DNA of 64,000 bases from Synechococcus sp. CS-1332. Its GTDB lineage: Bacteria > Cyanobacteriota > Cyanobacteriia > PCC-6307 > Cyanobiaceae. Where the stretch lies: the NCBI RefSeq assembly GCF_025127995.1, contig NZ_JAHLYP010000011.1, positions 28,479 through 92,478 of the forward strand, in the 5' to 3' direction. Each line of letters opens with the position of its first letter. Position 1 is the first letter of the stretch. Under the pieces are notes generated by a model, which saw only the letters and a list, made by a program, of their open reading frames with translations, was not told where the DNA came from and searched no databases. Positions 8,078 through 17,114 of this stretch are shown one piece after another. The translations under genes and the position numbers were made by a program.

Positions 8078-9333
8078 GGGGTCGGGGCCAGCAGCTGGGC
8101 GATGGCCGGCTCAGGCGGCAACTCCCCCTGCACCACCTTCTTCAGCACCGATTCGAGCCGACCGCCCCGGACGATGGCCGCGTCGGGATCGCGAAACTCA
8201 AACATGCGGGAATGGTCGAGGCTGAAGGCGAGCGCGGCCATCAGGGCCGAGCTGCGGGTGGGGATCAACACATTGGGATTCACCGGCAGGTTGCCCGGCA
8301 CCGCCACCATCAGCTGCTTCTGCGTCACCTCGTTGAGCGAGAAGGCCACGAACCGCTCGGCCAGAAGCCTCTGCCGCGCACTCGAATGGCGCCCGAAGCT
8401 CCAGACCAGCAGCCGGGTGACCGGCGTGGCCGGGGTGTCGGCCCCACCCGGCAGCACCGACACCCCCAGGTGCGAACCCATCCGTTGTCGCAGGCCGTCG
8501 ATCCAGAGGCTGCTGCAGCTGATCCAGTCGCGCTCGCCTCGCTCCAGTTGCTGCACCAGTTCAAAGGGGTCGTCGGAGAAGGACACGTTCTGCTGCAGGC
8601 CGGAGTCGTAGATCCAGGCGATCCAGCGCTCCAGCGCCCGGTGGTCGGCGGCTGACAGGGTGGCTGCCTCCCCCGCCGGTCGTCCATTGAGCAACTGGGC
8701 CACGGCAGGGCCGGCCCCCTGGGCCGTGGTGGTCCAGAACAGTTCGCCCACGCTGATGGGCAGGCCCACCCGCAGACCCTTGGCACTCAGGGCCAGCAGC
8801 GCGTCGACGCTGCGGGGCGGTTCCCTGAGGCGGCGGCGGTCGAAACAGGCCACCTGCGGTTGGGCCAGGAACGGCACCGCGAACGCCTTGGAGCCATTGC
8901 GAAAACTGTTCTGAAAGCGTGGTTCGAGCCGATTGCGGGCGTCTGGATCCAGGCTCACGTCGCTGCTCAGCCCCTGCTGATGCAGCTGCAGGGCGGTGAC
9001 CACGCGACTCACGATCAGGTCCGGGCCCAGGCCACGGCCGTCACGAAAACGGGTGGCCGCGACGAGCTCCCCCGCTGGGAAGTGCCTGATGTGCACAGCC
9101 ACGCCGGGATTGAGGGACCGGAACTTCTCGATCAGGCTCCTGCTGATGTTGCGGTTGTCCCCCAGTTCGGAGGTGCTGCCGTAGTTGGTGCTGGTTTCGA
9201 CGGAGATGTAGAGGTTGTCGGGGCCGACGGCGATGCCGCCACAGCCGCCGCAGGCAAGCAGCAGCGCCAGGGCAGCCAGCAACCCCAGGCCCTTGACCGG
9301 GGCCAGGGGTAAGGGGGCAAGGCCAAAGCCCAT
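8074..9333 (-). CDS. extracytoplasmic solute-binding lipoprotein (ABC-type family 1-like)
   Basis: About 419 residues from the ATG chosen; a GTG 14 codons upstream is also possible. The N-terminus reads GLGLLAALALLLACGGCGG, a lipoprotein signal with a Cys acceptor. The body matches periplasmic binding proteins for sugars or similar ligands: SLIEKFRSLNPGVAVHIRHF early, DLIVSRVVTALQLHQQG, a VPFLAQPQVACFDRRRL hinge segment and a C-terminal LPVNPNV region. No permease or ATPase gene is adjacent. Instead the stop overlaps the start of an MscS channel, suggesting the pair works together or that the protein serves a transporter encoded elsewhere. Confidence 0.75.
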   Translation of the reverse strand: MGFGLAPLPLAPVKGLGLLAALALLLACGGCGGIAVGPDNLYISVETSTNYGSTSELGDNRNISRSLIEKFRSLNPGVAVHIRHFPAGELVAATRFRDGRGLGPDLIVSRVVTALQLHQQGLSSDVSLDPDARNRLEPRFQNSFRNGSKAFAVPFLAQPQVACFDRRRLREPPRSVDALLALSAKGLRVGLPISVGELFWTTTAQGAGPAVAQLLNGRPAGEAATLSAADHRALERWIAWIYDSGLQQNVSFSDDPFELVQQLERGERDWISCSSLWIDGLRQRMGSHLGVSVLPGGADTPATPVTRLLVWSFGRHSSARQRLLAERFVAFSLNEVTQKQLMVAVPGNLPVNPNVLIPTRSSALMAALAFSLDHSRMFEFRDPDAAIVRGGRLESVLKKVVQGELPPEPAIAQLLAPTP

Positions 9334-9381
9334 GGATCTCGTTGGCGTGGGCCTCTCCTGGCCCAAGGCTCGCACGGCCCT

Positions 9382-10323
9382 TCAGTCGAGCGCCCGCCAC
9401 TGCCCGCCCGGCCCCTTCACCAGCAGCAGCTGCGGGGGAAACAGAACGCCCGTGGCGACGGCGAAGCAGAAGCCCGCGTCCTCGGGCAGGGCGGCCAGGC
9501 GAGCCTCGGTGCCGGGGAGGTTGGCCGGGCGGAACAGGCTGGGACCAACGCCACGGGCCACCACCACGGGGCTGCCGGTGGTGATCAGGCGCACCTGGTC
9601 GAGCGCCGGAGCGGCCAGCCGCACGCCGGCGGCATGGCCGCGCTCCAGGCAGCGCTCGCCGCGCATCGCAGGCAGATCGAAGCGCAGGCCCCGATCGGTG
9701 GGAAGGGCAGCCAGGGAGGCGTAGGCGCTAGTGAAATCGGGGGCGAAATCGGGGCTGAACAGGGCGGCCCGCCCGGCCAGCACCCCCAGGATCGCGGCAC
9801 GATCGGCCGCCTCCAGGGCCTGGATCGGCGAATCACTGTGCCAGGGCTCGACCCGCGCGAAGGGGGCCTCGAAGCGGTGCTCGAAGGTCACCGGCCCCTG
9901 GCTCTGGCGCCGCTCCCCACCCTCACCGACCTGGTTCGTGGACAGGGTGGCACCCTGGGCCGTGGTGGTGGTGGTCGTCTGGTCGGACACCACCACCCAG
10001 CGGAACTGGCTCTCGTAACGGATCCGGCCGTCCTGGGGCGTGAAGCGCAGCTGCAGAAGGTTCGGGCCCCGCCGCAGCACCGGCTGCAGCGCCCGCAGCG
10101 GTAGCCAGAACGCCGGCGAGAGTTCCGGACCGGATGGGCCGGTGCCCATCACCAGGGCCCTGCTGGCCGCCAGGGGGTTGTCCAGCATCGGCACCCCATT
10201 GAGCACCAGCTCCACCCGGCCAGCCACGGTGCGGACCTCCGTGGCCCCGCCCACCTCCCCCGGGTAGGGCGTGAAGCTGACCTCCACGTTCACGGTGTCC
10301 CCCAGGGCCGCCGCCGGCAACAC
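9382..10323 (-). CDS. hypothetical exported protein, start uncertain
   Basis: 313 residues from the GTG at 10323, but the same frame is open further upstream and encodes SLAAGLITALAPGVLPAAA, a good signal-peptide core cut in half by that GTG. No ATG, GTG or TTG exists between it and the in-frame stop near 10434, so initiation may use CTG at about 10422 or another rare codon, or the true N-terminus lies across a frameshift. The mature protein is beta-rich (VEVSFTPYPGEVGG, LRFTPQDGRIRYESQF) with two late cysteines. I do not recognise a family. It precedes the binding-protein and channel genes on the same strand, with 48 bases between it and the lipoprotein start. Confidence 0.6.
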   Translation of the reverse strand: MLPAAALGDTVNVEVSFTPYPGEVGGATEVRTVAGRVELVLNGVPMLDNPLAASRALVMGTGPSGPELSPAFWLPLRALQPVLRRGPNLLQLRFTPQDGRIRYESQFRWVVVSDQTTTTTTAQGATLSTNQVGEGGERRQSQGPVTFEHRFEAPFARVEPWHSDSPIQALEAADRAAILGVLAGRAALFSPDFAPDFTSAYASLAALPTDRGLRFDLPAMRGERCLERGHAAGVRLAAPALDQVRLITTGSPVVVARGVGPSLFRPANLPGTEARLAALPEDAGFCFAVATGVLFPPQLLLVKGPGGQWRALD

Positions 10324-10709
10324 GCCCGGAGCCAGGGCGGTGATCAGGCCCGCGGCCAGGGACGCCCGGAACCTGGAGCACCAGAGCCAGGGGCCGGTGG
10401 AGGAGAGCGTTCGGATTGGCAGGGGTCGGCGTCACGGCAGGATCCTGCTCCAGCAGGGGATCGAAGCACTGGCGGCTCCAGCCGGCGGTGCCGCCATCGG
10501 GGTCGCGTTGAGACGAGACGGTGACCCTGAACGCCCGTGGCAACCAGCCAGCCAGAGCTCCTCACCACGCCCACTGGTCGTGTCTGAAGCGACGCCCACC
10601 CGATCGCGTATCGGGACGGGCCCAGCCGCCAGGGGGATGAGGAGATGTGAACCCCCGTCCGGCCCCCCAAAGGGCCCTGCTTACGTGTGATCAGGTGAAG
10701 CGGCTCCCC

Positions 10710-11435
10710 ATGCCCACAAAAGCGGCTCCTCGCGAAGCAGCACGCCTGGAGGCCCTGAAGGATTACCGCATCCTCGATACGGAAAGCGAGCAGTCGTACG
10801 ACGACATCACCTTTCTGGCCGCCCAGCTGTGCGATGTGCCCATCGCCCTGATCAGCCTGGTGGATGGCGATCGTCAGTGGTTCAAATCCAAGGTCGGCCT
10901 CGATGTCAGCGAAACGAGCCGGGATGTGTCCTTCTGCGCCCACGCCATCCTCGGCGACCAGACCCTGGTGGTGAAGGATGCCCGTGAGGATGAGCGCTTC
11001 TGCGACAACGCGCTGGTCTGCAGTGAGCCCAACATCGTCTTCTACGCGGGGGTGCCGCTGTGCACACCAACCGGCGCCAAGATCGGCTCCCTCTGCGTCA
11101 TCGATCGACGGCCCCGTGAACTCAGCGACCTGCAGATCCGCTCCCTGGAGACCCTGGCCCATCAGGTGGTGCTGCAGCTGGAACTGAAACGGATCTCCGA
11201 TCAGCTCGCCAGCGCGTTGCAGCGCATCGACGTGATGGAGCGACTGATCCCGATCTGCTCCTACTGCAAGGGCATCCGCAACGACCAGGGCTACTGGGGG
11301 ACGGTGGAGGCGTTCATCAAGAGCCACGACAACGTGGAGTTCTCCCACGGCGTCTGCGATGCCTGCATGGCGAAATACTTCCCGGAGGTGGCTGCGCTCG
11401 GCAGGGAAGCTTCAGAGGTGGACGATCAGCGCTGA
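10710..11435 (+). CDS. GAF-domain sensor protein with C-terminal cysteine motif
   Basis: 241 residues from the ATG giving MPTKAAPREAARLEALKDY. A GTG 21 codons upstream is open but less convincing. Residues about 15-165 form a GAF domain of the type found ahead of signalling modules: FLAAQLCDVPIALISLVD, SFCAHAILGDQTLVV, YAGVPLCTPTGAKIGSLCVI. A coiled segment leads to a C-terminal motif, IPICSYCKGIRNDQGYW then CDACMAKYFPE. Its two CxxC pairs could bind zinc or sense redox state. There is no kinase, cyclase or GGDEF output. Such short GAF plus Cys proteins act as soluble sensors, and the partner is unknown. Confidence 0.8.
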   Translation: MPTKAAPREAARLEALKDYRILDTESEQSYDDITFLAAQLCDVPIALISLVDGDRQWFKSKVGLDVSETSRDVSFCAHAILGDQTLVVKDAREDERFCDNALVCSEPNIVFYAGVPLCTPTGAKIGSLCVIDRRPRELSDLQIRSLETLAHQVVLQLELKRISDQLASALQRIDVMERLIPICSYCKGIRNDQGYWGTVEAFIKSHDNVEFSHGVCDACMAKYFPEVAALGREASEVDDQR

Positions 11436-11471
11436 TTGCGCCGGTGTTGAGGCGAATCACCTGATGTGGGC

Positions 11472-13148
11472 TTAGCCGGGTTGGGGGGTTCGCAGCTTGT
11501 AGCCACTGTCGATGGTGCTGCCGGGCATCGGTTGGCTTTCCTCGTTCGGGATCATCACCTCGATGTAGGCGGCGCCGTCGTGGTTATCGATCTGATCGAG
11601 CACATGATCGAGTTCCGCCACAGTACTCACCTTCGCCGTCAGCCAGTTCTTGCAACCGAAGGCCTCGGGCAACAGGTGGTATTGGACGGCCGCCAGATCG
11701 TCGTAGCCGTGGCCGCGCTCACTGATCACATCCTCGATGCCATAGAGACCGTTGTTGAGCACAAAGATCCTGGGTTTGACGCCGTAGCGTCCCATCACCG
11801 CGATCTCATTGAGGGTGAGCTGGTGGGAACCGTCGCCCGTCACCATCCAGGTATGGCCGGATGTCTTGGCCATCACCACCCCGAGGCAGGCCGGCGTGGC
11901 CCAACCGATGGATCCCCAGAGACCCTGCCCTTCTGCGCTGACACCTTGCGGTAGCAGCATGCAGTTGAGGTGCGTCATGCAGGTGCCGGTTTCGATCACA
12001 ACCGTGTCACCGGCACGCAGCCGCTGCTGCAGGCGTGGATAGAAGTTCGCGGATGTCGTTGTATCGCCGGCCGCACCGGTGAGGGCTGATGAAGCGAGCT
12101 TCAGGCCGTGGTCAGCACAACGGGTGGTGACGCGCTCGCAGAGGGCATTCAGCACATCGTCGATCGCCACATTCACAAAAACCTTGCCACCAGCCCGCAC
12201 CCAGTTGTCGTTGATCGAGACAAGCCTTGCTGGGTCGTACTGGCCCGTCCACAGGCCCGTGTTGAGTTCCGTGGTGACGATGCCACCGATAGCGAGCACG
12301 ACATCGGCCTGGCCCACGAGTTCCCGCACCGCCTCCGAGGACGACCAATCACCCGCATAGAGCCCCGCGTACTGGGGCATCGCCTCATCGATCGTGCCCT
12401 TGTCGTTGGGGGTGAGGGCGGTGGGAAGATTCGTTTTGCGGATGAACTCCAGCGCCCTGTCTCTTACGCCGTAGCGGCTCACCAGATGGGTGAGCACCGC
12501 CACCGGATGGCTGGCGGCCTCCAGCCGCGCCAGGATGGTTTGCACAGCCGCCTCCAGCTCCTGGGGCACGCTGCGTTGACGCTTCACCGCCGTGAGCGGC
12601 TGCCCGGCGGCGGGAGTGCCGAGCACCGGCAGGCCACCGTTCACCTCTGAGATCACGAGATAGGCCGGCATGCTCTGCCGCAGCGCTTCACGGATCACCC
12701 GCTCCAGCTCATCGATGCAGTTGTCGGGGCTGAGCACCGCACTCACACAGGCGGCGGCAGCCGAAAGCGGCTGAAAACGGTCGTAAACGTTGTCGCCGAG
12801 GTTGTGGTGCGTGATCAGCCCCTGCTTCTGGATGCGCTCACTGGGCATGCCCACCAGGTGAAACACCGGCAGGCGATGGGCCTTGCTGCCCATCACGCCA
12901 TTGATGGCGGAGAGCTCCCCCACGCCGTAGGTGGTGGAGAGGATGGCCGCGCCGCGGATGCGCGCGTAGCCATCGGCGGCGTAGGCCGCGTTGAGTTCGT
13001 TGGCGCAGGCCACCCACGACAGACCGGGCACCAGCTCAGCGGCGTCATCGATGGCGAAGGCATAGTCACCGGGCACCCCGAAGATCCGGTCGATCCCCAG
13101 TTGGGACAACCGATTCAGGGTGTATTGGGCGACGGTGGGTGACGCCAT
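11472..13148 (-). CDS. ThDP-dependent 2-keto-acid decarboxylase (pyruvate/indolepyruvate type)
   Basis: 558 residues from the ATG giving MASPTVAQYTLNRLSQLGID, the normal length for this family; the upstream extension is not conserved-looking. The N-terminal ThDP-activating Glu is in CANELNAAYAADGYAR. The His-His pair typical of decarboxylases rather than acetolactate synthases is in ITHHNLGDNVYDRF. The cofactor motif is VTGDGSHQLTLNE with the Asn later in LNNGLYGIED. The reaction is 2-keto acid to aldehyde plus CO2. Substrate choice between pyruvate, indolepyruvate and branched keto acids cannot be read from sequence. It lies 28 bases downstream of the GH57 gene, and a zinc alcohol dehydrogenase lies 3 kb away. 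Confidence 0.88.
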   Translation of the reverse strand: MASPTVAQYTLNRLSQLGIDRIFGVPGDYAFAIDDAAELVPGLSWVACANELNAAYAADGYARIRGAAILSTTYGVGELSAINGVMGSKAHRLPVFHLVGMPSERIQKQGLITHHNLGDNVYDRFQPLSAAAACVSAVLSPDNCIDELERVIREALRQSMPAYLVISEVNGGLPVLGTPAAGQPLTAVKRQRSVPQELEAAVQTILARLEAASHPVAVLTHLVSRYGVRDRALEFIRKTNLPTALTPNDKGTIDEAMPQYAGLYAGDWSSSEAVRELVGQADVVLAIGGIVTTELNTGLWTGQYDPARLVSINDNWVRAGGKVFVNVAIDDVLNALCERVTTRCADHGLKLASSALTGAAGDTTTSANFYPRLQQRLRAGDTVVIETGTCMTHLNCMLLPQGVSAEGQGLWGSIGWATPACLGVVMAKTSGHTWMVTGDGSHQLTLNEIAVMGRYGVKPRIFVLNNGLYGIEDVISERGHGYDDLAAVQYHLLPEAFGCKNWLTAKVSTVAELDHVLDQIDNHDGAAYIEVMIPNEESQPMPGSTIDSGYKLRTPQPG

Positions 13149-13176
13149 GGCTGGTGTGATGAACGCTACAAAAAAC

Positions 13177-14718
13177 CTAGCCAGCCTGCACTTTCCTGCC
13201 GCCCATCGACTCGTTCCACAACGCGGCGGTTCCCTGGTGTTCCCCCTCGGCCAGGGCGGCGGCGATCGCGGCTTCGCCACGCCGGTGGATCTCACTGGCG
13301 TAGTCGGTCCAGGTGCCCTGGCCCCAGTAGCGGAAGCAACTGGTTTCCAGCAGCAGCAGGTGGAGCAGCGCCTCCTGATAGCGGGGGGTCCGGGTCACGC
13401 CGGGATCCTGGGCCACCAGGGGGTCGAACAGTTGGTGGAAACGGGCACTGAGCTGGTTCATCGGCTCCAGCACGTTGGCGTAGCCCTCCACCCAGCTGAG
13501 GTCGTTGGTCCAGGAGGCGCCGGCCATCGAGAAGGCGGGGTCGCTGGCCTGGAGATCGGCGATGGCCGCTGTGGTGGCCTCAAGAGTGGCCTCCAGAGCA
13601 GGTGAGTCGCCCAGCTGCTGCCAGAGCTTGTGCTGCTGAACCGCCTGAATCGTCGGGAAGTCGCTAGCTGGCACACCAGCGGCCTCCAGCAACTCGAGAT
13701 ACTCCGTGCCGTTGATCGCCACCGTGGCTTGCTCACCCCCCTTGGCGGCGATGGTGTGATGGGCCTGGAGGAAGGCGGACGGGAACTCATTCATCATCAC
13801 GCCGCCGTTCTCGCCATCGGCAATCTGGGACACCAGCGACGGCACCGTGGTGGCTCCCAGCCCCTGCCGGCCAAGCCCCAGGGCTTCGTAGCAGGGCTGC
13901 ATCTGGCCCACCAGTTTGGTATCGGAGCCCTGGGTCTTGATCAGCACCGTGATCGACATCTCTTCGCCGCTGGAGTTGCGCGCCACGAGTTGGTTGGGAA
14001 GGTACTTCTGTTCGTGAGACAGGCTGGAGCCATCGAGGTTTTCGACGCTGTGCTCCTGCACCAGCAGCCAGCGGTAGCCACACTCCTTCAGGGCCTTGAC
14101 GAACTCAAACAGCGTGTCGGGATGGTTGGGCAGGTGCATTTCCGGTGGCGAAAAGCCCTTCACCCGCGCCAGGGCGTCCCGGCCGAACAGGGCCGCGAAC
14201 TGGTGCTGCCAGGCCAGGATCTGCAGCTTGAGATCGGGAATGGGGGTGGAGGGGGCCACGGCATGGCTCCAGAAGGTGCCAAGCCACTCCACATGGGGCT
14301 GGAGGGAGGAATCGCAGGCGAGCCGCTTCAGGGCATCAAGCACATCGAGCCGGCCCATCTGCTCCAGGCCCCAGAGCAGATTGCCCGAATAATCCAGCAT
14401 GATCCGGGGATTGCAGCCCTCCTCAATCAACTGGGGGATGATCTCCACCAGGCGCCGGTAGCACTGGGCGAAGGGTTCGGCGTTGTGGTTATCGCCTTCT
14501 CCCTGGTGCTCGAACATGTACTGGAGATGGGAGATCAGTTCGCCATGCGCCCCGGCAGGAATCGTGGGCTGGTGCATGTGGAGCGCGCAGGCAAACCCGG
14601 AACGGATCTGCGCCAGATCGAGATTGGTGTGCGCTAGAAACATCGGCCCGGGCTGCTGCACCAGGGCGAGGATCTCCGCTTCTGAGCCAGCGATCGGCGG
14701 CAGGGCTTGGTCGGTCAT
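13177..14718 (-). CDS. glycoside hydrolase family 57-like protein
   Basis: 513 residues. The GH57 N-terminal signature is present as ALHMHQPTIPAG, and a second conserved region as KGFSPPEMHLPNH, where the Glu is a candidate catalytic or metal-site residue. Members act on alpha-glucans as amylases or branching enzymes. This one is shorter than branching enzymes and could be a diverged amylase-type enzyme. It has no signal peptide, so it would act on cytoplasmic glycogen. It is the first gene of a two-gene unit with the keto-acid decarboxylase, linking glucan breakdown to aldehyde formation by position only. Confidence 0.82.
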   Translation of the reverse strand: MTDQALPPIAGSEAEILALVQQPGPMFLAHTNLDLAQIRSGFACALHMHQPTIPAGAHGELISHLQYMFEHQGEGDNHNAEPFAQCYRRLVEIIPQLIEEGCNPRIMLDYSGNLLWGLEQMGRLDVLDALKRLACDSSLQPHVEWLGTFWSHAVAPSTPIPDLKLQILAWQHQFAALFGRDALARVKGFSPPEMHLPNHPDTLFEFVKALKECGYRWLLVQEHSVENLDGSSLSHEQKYLPNQLVARNSSGEEMSITVLIKTQGSDTKLVGQMQPCYEALGLGRQGLGATTVPSLVSQIADGENGGVMMNEFPSAFLQAHHTIAAKGGEQATVAINGTEYLELLEAAGVPASDFPTIQAVQQHKLWQQLGDSPALEATLEATTAAIADLQASDPAFSMAGASWTNDLSWVEGYANVLEPMNQLSARFHQLFDPLVAQDPGVTRTPRYQEALLHLLLLETSCFRYWGQGTWTDYASEIHRRGEAAIAAALAEGEHQGTAALWNESMGGRKVQAG

Positions 14719-14850
14719 GGCGATGGCGGGGTGCCCGCGCGCAGGGCAGGTCGTGCGGGATCAGTCTGCGGGCGAGGGGGAAACGCTGCTGTCGCCATCC
14801 CTGCGCCAGGCTTGGTCCATGACGTTGCCGGTGCCAGGAGTCTCAAGGCC

Positions 14851-15465
14851 ATGACACCCCCAGCTCTGTTCCGGCGTTGGCGGGTGGCCGCCGCCACGGC
14901 CGCCACGGCCATCGCCGCCGTGGTCGGGCTGGCGCTGCACGGGATCGGGGTGGGCCGCGGGGGACCGGCAGCGGGCGCCGCCGACAGCGAGCTTTCGGCC
15001 GAGGTGGGGCGTCGCTACGGGGGGTTGAAGCGCCTGCTGTTTCCCGGCCAACCGGAGATCTCCGTGGCCGAGTGGCTGGCTCGGCCCAAGGACCGGCCGG
15101 CGGTGCTGGTCGATGTGCGCGAGCCGCACGAACGGCGCGTCTCGATGCTGCCGGGGGCCATCACGAAGGAGGACTTCGAGCGAAACAGCGCCCGCTACCG
15201 CTCCTGGGTTGTGGTTCCTTACTGCACCATCGGCTTGCGCAGCGGGATCTACACCAGGGACCTCAGGGGCCAGGGTTTCGAGGTGCGCAACCTGGCGGGC
15301 AGTGCGCTGGCCTGGGCCCATGCCGGCCTGCCGTTCGAAGCCGACGGCAAGGCCACCCGCCGGGTGCACGTCTTCAACGCCGACTGGAACCTGCTTCCCC
15401 GCGGTTACGAGCCCGTCGTCTCGAAGGCGCTCCCCAATGGAGGGGAGGTGGCTCCAAGAAACTGA
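14851..15465 (+). CDS. membrane-anchored rhodanese-like protein
   Basis: 204 residues from the ATG giving MTPPALFRRWRVAAATAATA. An N-terminal helix (AATAIAAVVGLALHGIGVG) anchors or exports the protein. The rhodanese fold follows: AVLVDVREPHERRVSMLPGA, then the active-site loop PYCTIGLRSG with the catalytic Cys, then FEVRNLAGSALAWAHAGLPF. The C-terminal VFNADWNLLPRGYEP tail recurs in cyanobacterial relatives. It may transfer sulphane sulphur or act as a redox or arsenate-type phosphatase-like domain. It is divergent from the GH57 gene, with about 130 bases between that may hold both promoters. Confidence 0.8.
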   Translation: MTPPALFRRWRVAAATAATAIAAVVGLALHGIGVGRGGPAAGAADSELSAEVGRRYGGLKRLLFPGQPEISVAEWLARPKDRPAVLVDVREPHERRVSMLPGAITKEDFERNSARYRSWVVVPYCTIGLRSGIYTRDLRGQGFEVRNLAGSALAWAHAGLPFEADGKATRRVHVFNADWNLLPRGYEPVVSKALPNGGEVAPRN

Positions 15466-15616
15466 AGCAGTCCAATGAAGCCGATCGGCCCCAGATCCGA
15501 TGCAGGCGATGAAAGATCTGAGCCAAATCAAGCTGGTTATAGGTGAGGCCGCCGTGCCGGCCAACGGCGCCACCGGCAACCGACTCCTAGGGTTGGAACA
15601 CTTGAGACAACACCAG

Positions 15617-15877
15617 ATGCAGAAACAACTCCTCCATCTGGCCGCTGCGCTTGTGGCCATGCCGCTTCTGAGCACTGGGCCTACCCTGGCCCAGAAGCGG
15701 ATTCCCAAACTGCCGGGCAACGACCAATGTCCGCTTGGCTATGTGAATGATCTGAAGCAGCATTGCAACTCACCCATTTACTACCAAGTCAGGCCCACCT
15801 ACGGAAAGCCCTGTCTGTCGGGATGGATGAACATTGGGGCGGGCTATTGCAAGAAGAAGACGCTGGGGATTTTCTGA
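15617..15877 (+). CDS. small cysteine-containing exported protein
   Basis: 86 residues from the ATG giving MQKQLLHLAAALVAMPLLST, a Sec signal peptide cleaved near TLAQ. The mature part of about 60 residues has four cysteines in CPLGYVNDLKQHC and CLSGWMNIGAGYC, spacing that suggests two disulphides. I recognise no named family, though similar small secreted proteins are common in Synechococcus and Cyanobium. The frame is open upstream to 15500 but that extension has no signal-like start. Confidence 0.6.
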   Translation: MQKQLLHLAAALVAMPLLSTGPTLAQKRIPKLPGNDQCPLGYVNDLKQHCNSPIYYQVRPTYGKPCLSGWMNIGAGYCKKKTLGIF

Positions 15878-16025
15878 GGCGCCGGGCTGGATGCGACGTC
15901 ATGGTTTGCCTCCTGCATGGCCGAGTGATGGGGGTCACGTCAAGGGTGATGCGGACAGGGATCGGCCGCTCTGCCTAGAATGGCCCTCGCGTCCGATCGG
16001 CACGGTCAGCCCCTGGAGGCATCCC

Positions 16026-17090
16026 ATGCCCGAGATGTCCATGCCCGAGATGTCCATGCCCGCAGATCCCATGACCGCACCGATCCAGGCCCTTGCTGCC
16101 CCCGGTGCCGGGCAACCGCTCCAACCCTTTGCCTACACCCCCGGCCCGCTGGGCAGCGAGGAGGTAGAGATCGCTGTTGAGAGCTGCGGCATCTGCCATA
16201 GCGATCTCTCCATGCTCGACAACGAATGGGGCATGACCGCCTATCCGTTTGTTCCCGGCCATGAAGTGATCGGCCGGGTTGTCGCCCTCGGGGAGCACAC
16301 GAAGCGCCTGAGCATCGGCGACCGGGTTGGGCTCGGCTGGTTTTCCGGCAGTTGCGGTGCCTGCGATCAATGCCTCTCCGGCAACCAGAACCTCTGCCTC
16401 AAAGCCGAGGCCACCATCGTCGGGCGTCACGGTGGCTTCGCCACGCGGGTGCGGGCCCAGTGGACCTGGGTGGCGCCCTTGCCGGAAGGGCTGGATACCG
16501 AGAAGGCCGGCCCCCTGCTCTGCGGAGGGATCACCGTTTTCAACCCGATCGTGGAGCTCGGCATCAAACCCACCGACAGCGTGGCAGTGATCGGGATCGG
16601 CGGGCTGGGTCACATGGCCCTGAAGTTTCTGCGGGCCTGGGGATGCGACGTCACCGCCTTCACCACCAGCGACTCGAAACGGGAGGAAGCGCTCCAGCTG
16701 GGCGCCCATCGCACCTTGAACTCCCGCAACGCCGAAGAACTGGCCGGAGCGGCGAGCAGCTTCGACTTCATCCTCAACACCACCAACGCCAACCTCGACT
16801 GGAACACCTACATCGCCGCCCTCAAACCCAAGGGCCGGCTGCACACCGTGGGGGCCGTCCCTGAACCGATCGCCCTGGCCGCCTTTCCGATGATTCTCGG
16901 GCAGAAAAGTCTCTCCGGTTCACCCCTGGGCAGCCCATCCACCACCGACAAGATGCTGCAGTTCAGCTGTCGCCACGGCATCGCGCCCACCACGGAGTTC
17001 TTCCCCCTATCGAAGGCGAATGAAGCCCTGGATCATCTCCGCTCCGGCCAAGCCCGCTACCGCGTCGTGCTCATCAACGACCTGGGGTGA
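16026..17090 (+). CDS. zinc-dependent alcohol dehydrogenase, cinnamyl-alcohol dehydrogenase type
   Basis: Up to 354 residues. The catalytic zinc ligands are in ESCGICHSDLS and PFVPGHEVIGRV. The structural zinc site is GSCGACDQCLSGNQNLC with four cysteines. The nucleotide fold is VAVIGIGGLGHMALKF, and the residues after the second strand (FTTSDSKREEA) suggest NADP(H), as in YahK/AdhA-type enzymes. It would reduce aldehydes to primary alcohols. The start is ambiguous because the 15-base unit ATGCCCGAGATGTCC is tandemly repeated, giving six in-frame ATGs between 16026 and 16071. With the keto-acid decarboxylase nearby it could complete an aldehyde-to-alcohol route. Confidence 0.9.
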   Translation: MPEMSMPEMSMPADPMTAPIQALAAPGAGQPLQPFAYTPGPLGSEEVEIAVESCGICHSDLSMLDNEWGMTAYPFVPGHEVIGRVVALGEHTKRLSIGDRVGLGWFSGSCGACDQCLSGNQNLCLKAEATIVGRHGGFATRVRAQWTWVAPLPEGLDTEKAGPLLCGGITVFNPIVELGIKPTDSVAVIGIGGLGHMALKFLRAWGCDVTAFTTSDSKREEALQLGAHRTLNSRNAEELAGAASSFDFILNTTNANLDWNTYIAALKPKGRLHTVGAVPEPIALAAFPMILGQKSLSGSPLGSPSTTDKMLQFSCRHGIAPTTEFFPLSKANEALDHLRSGQARYRVVLINDLG

Positions 17091-17114
17091 GGCCCCCCTG
17101 CGGCGGCGTGATGG

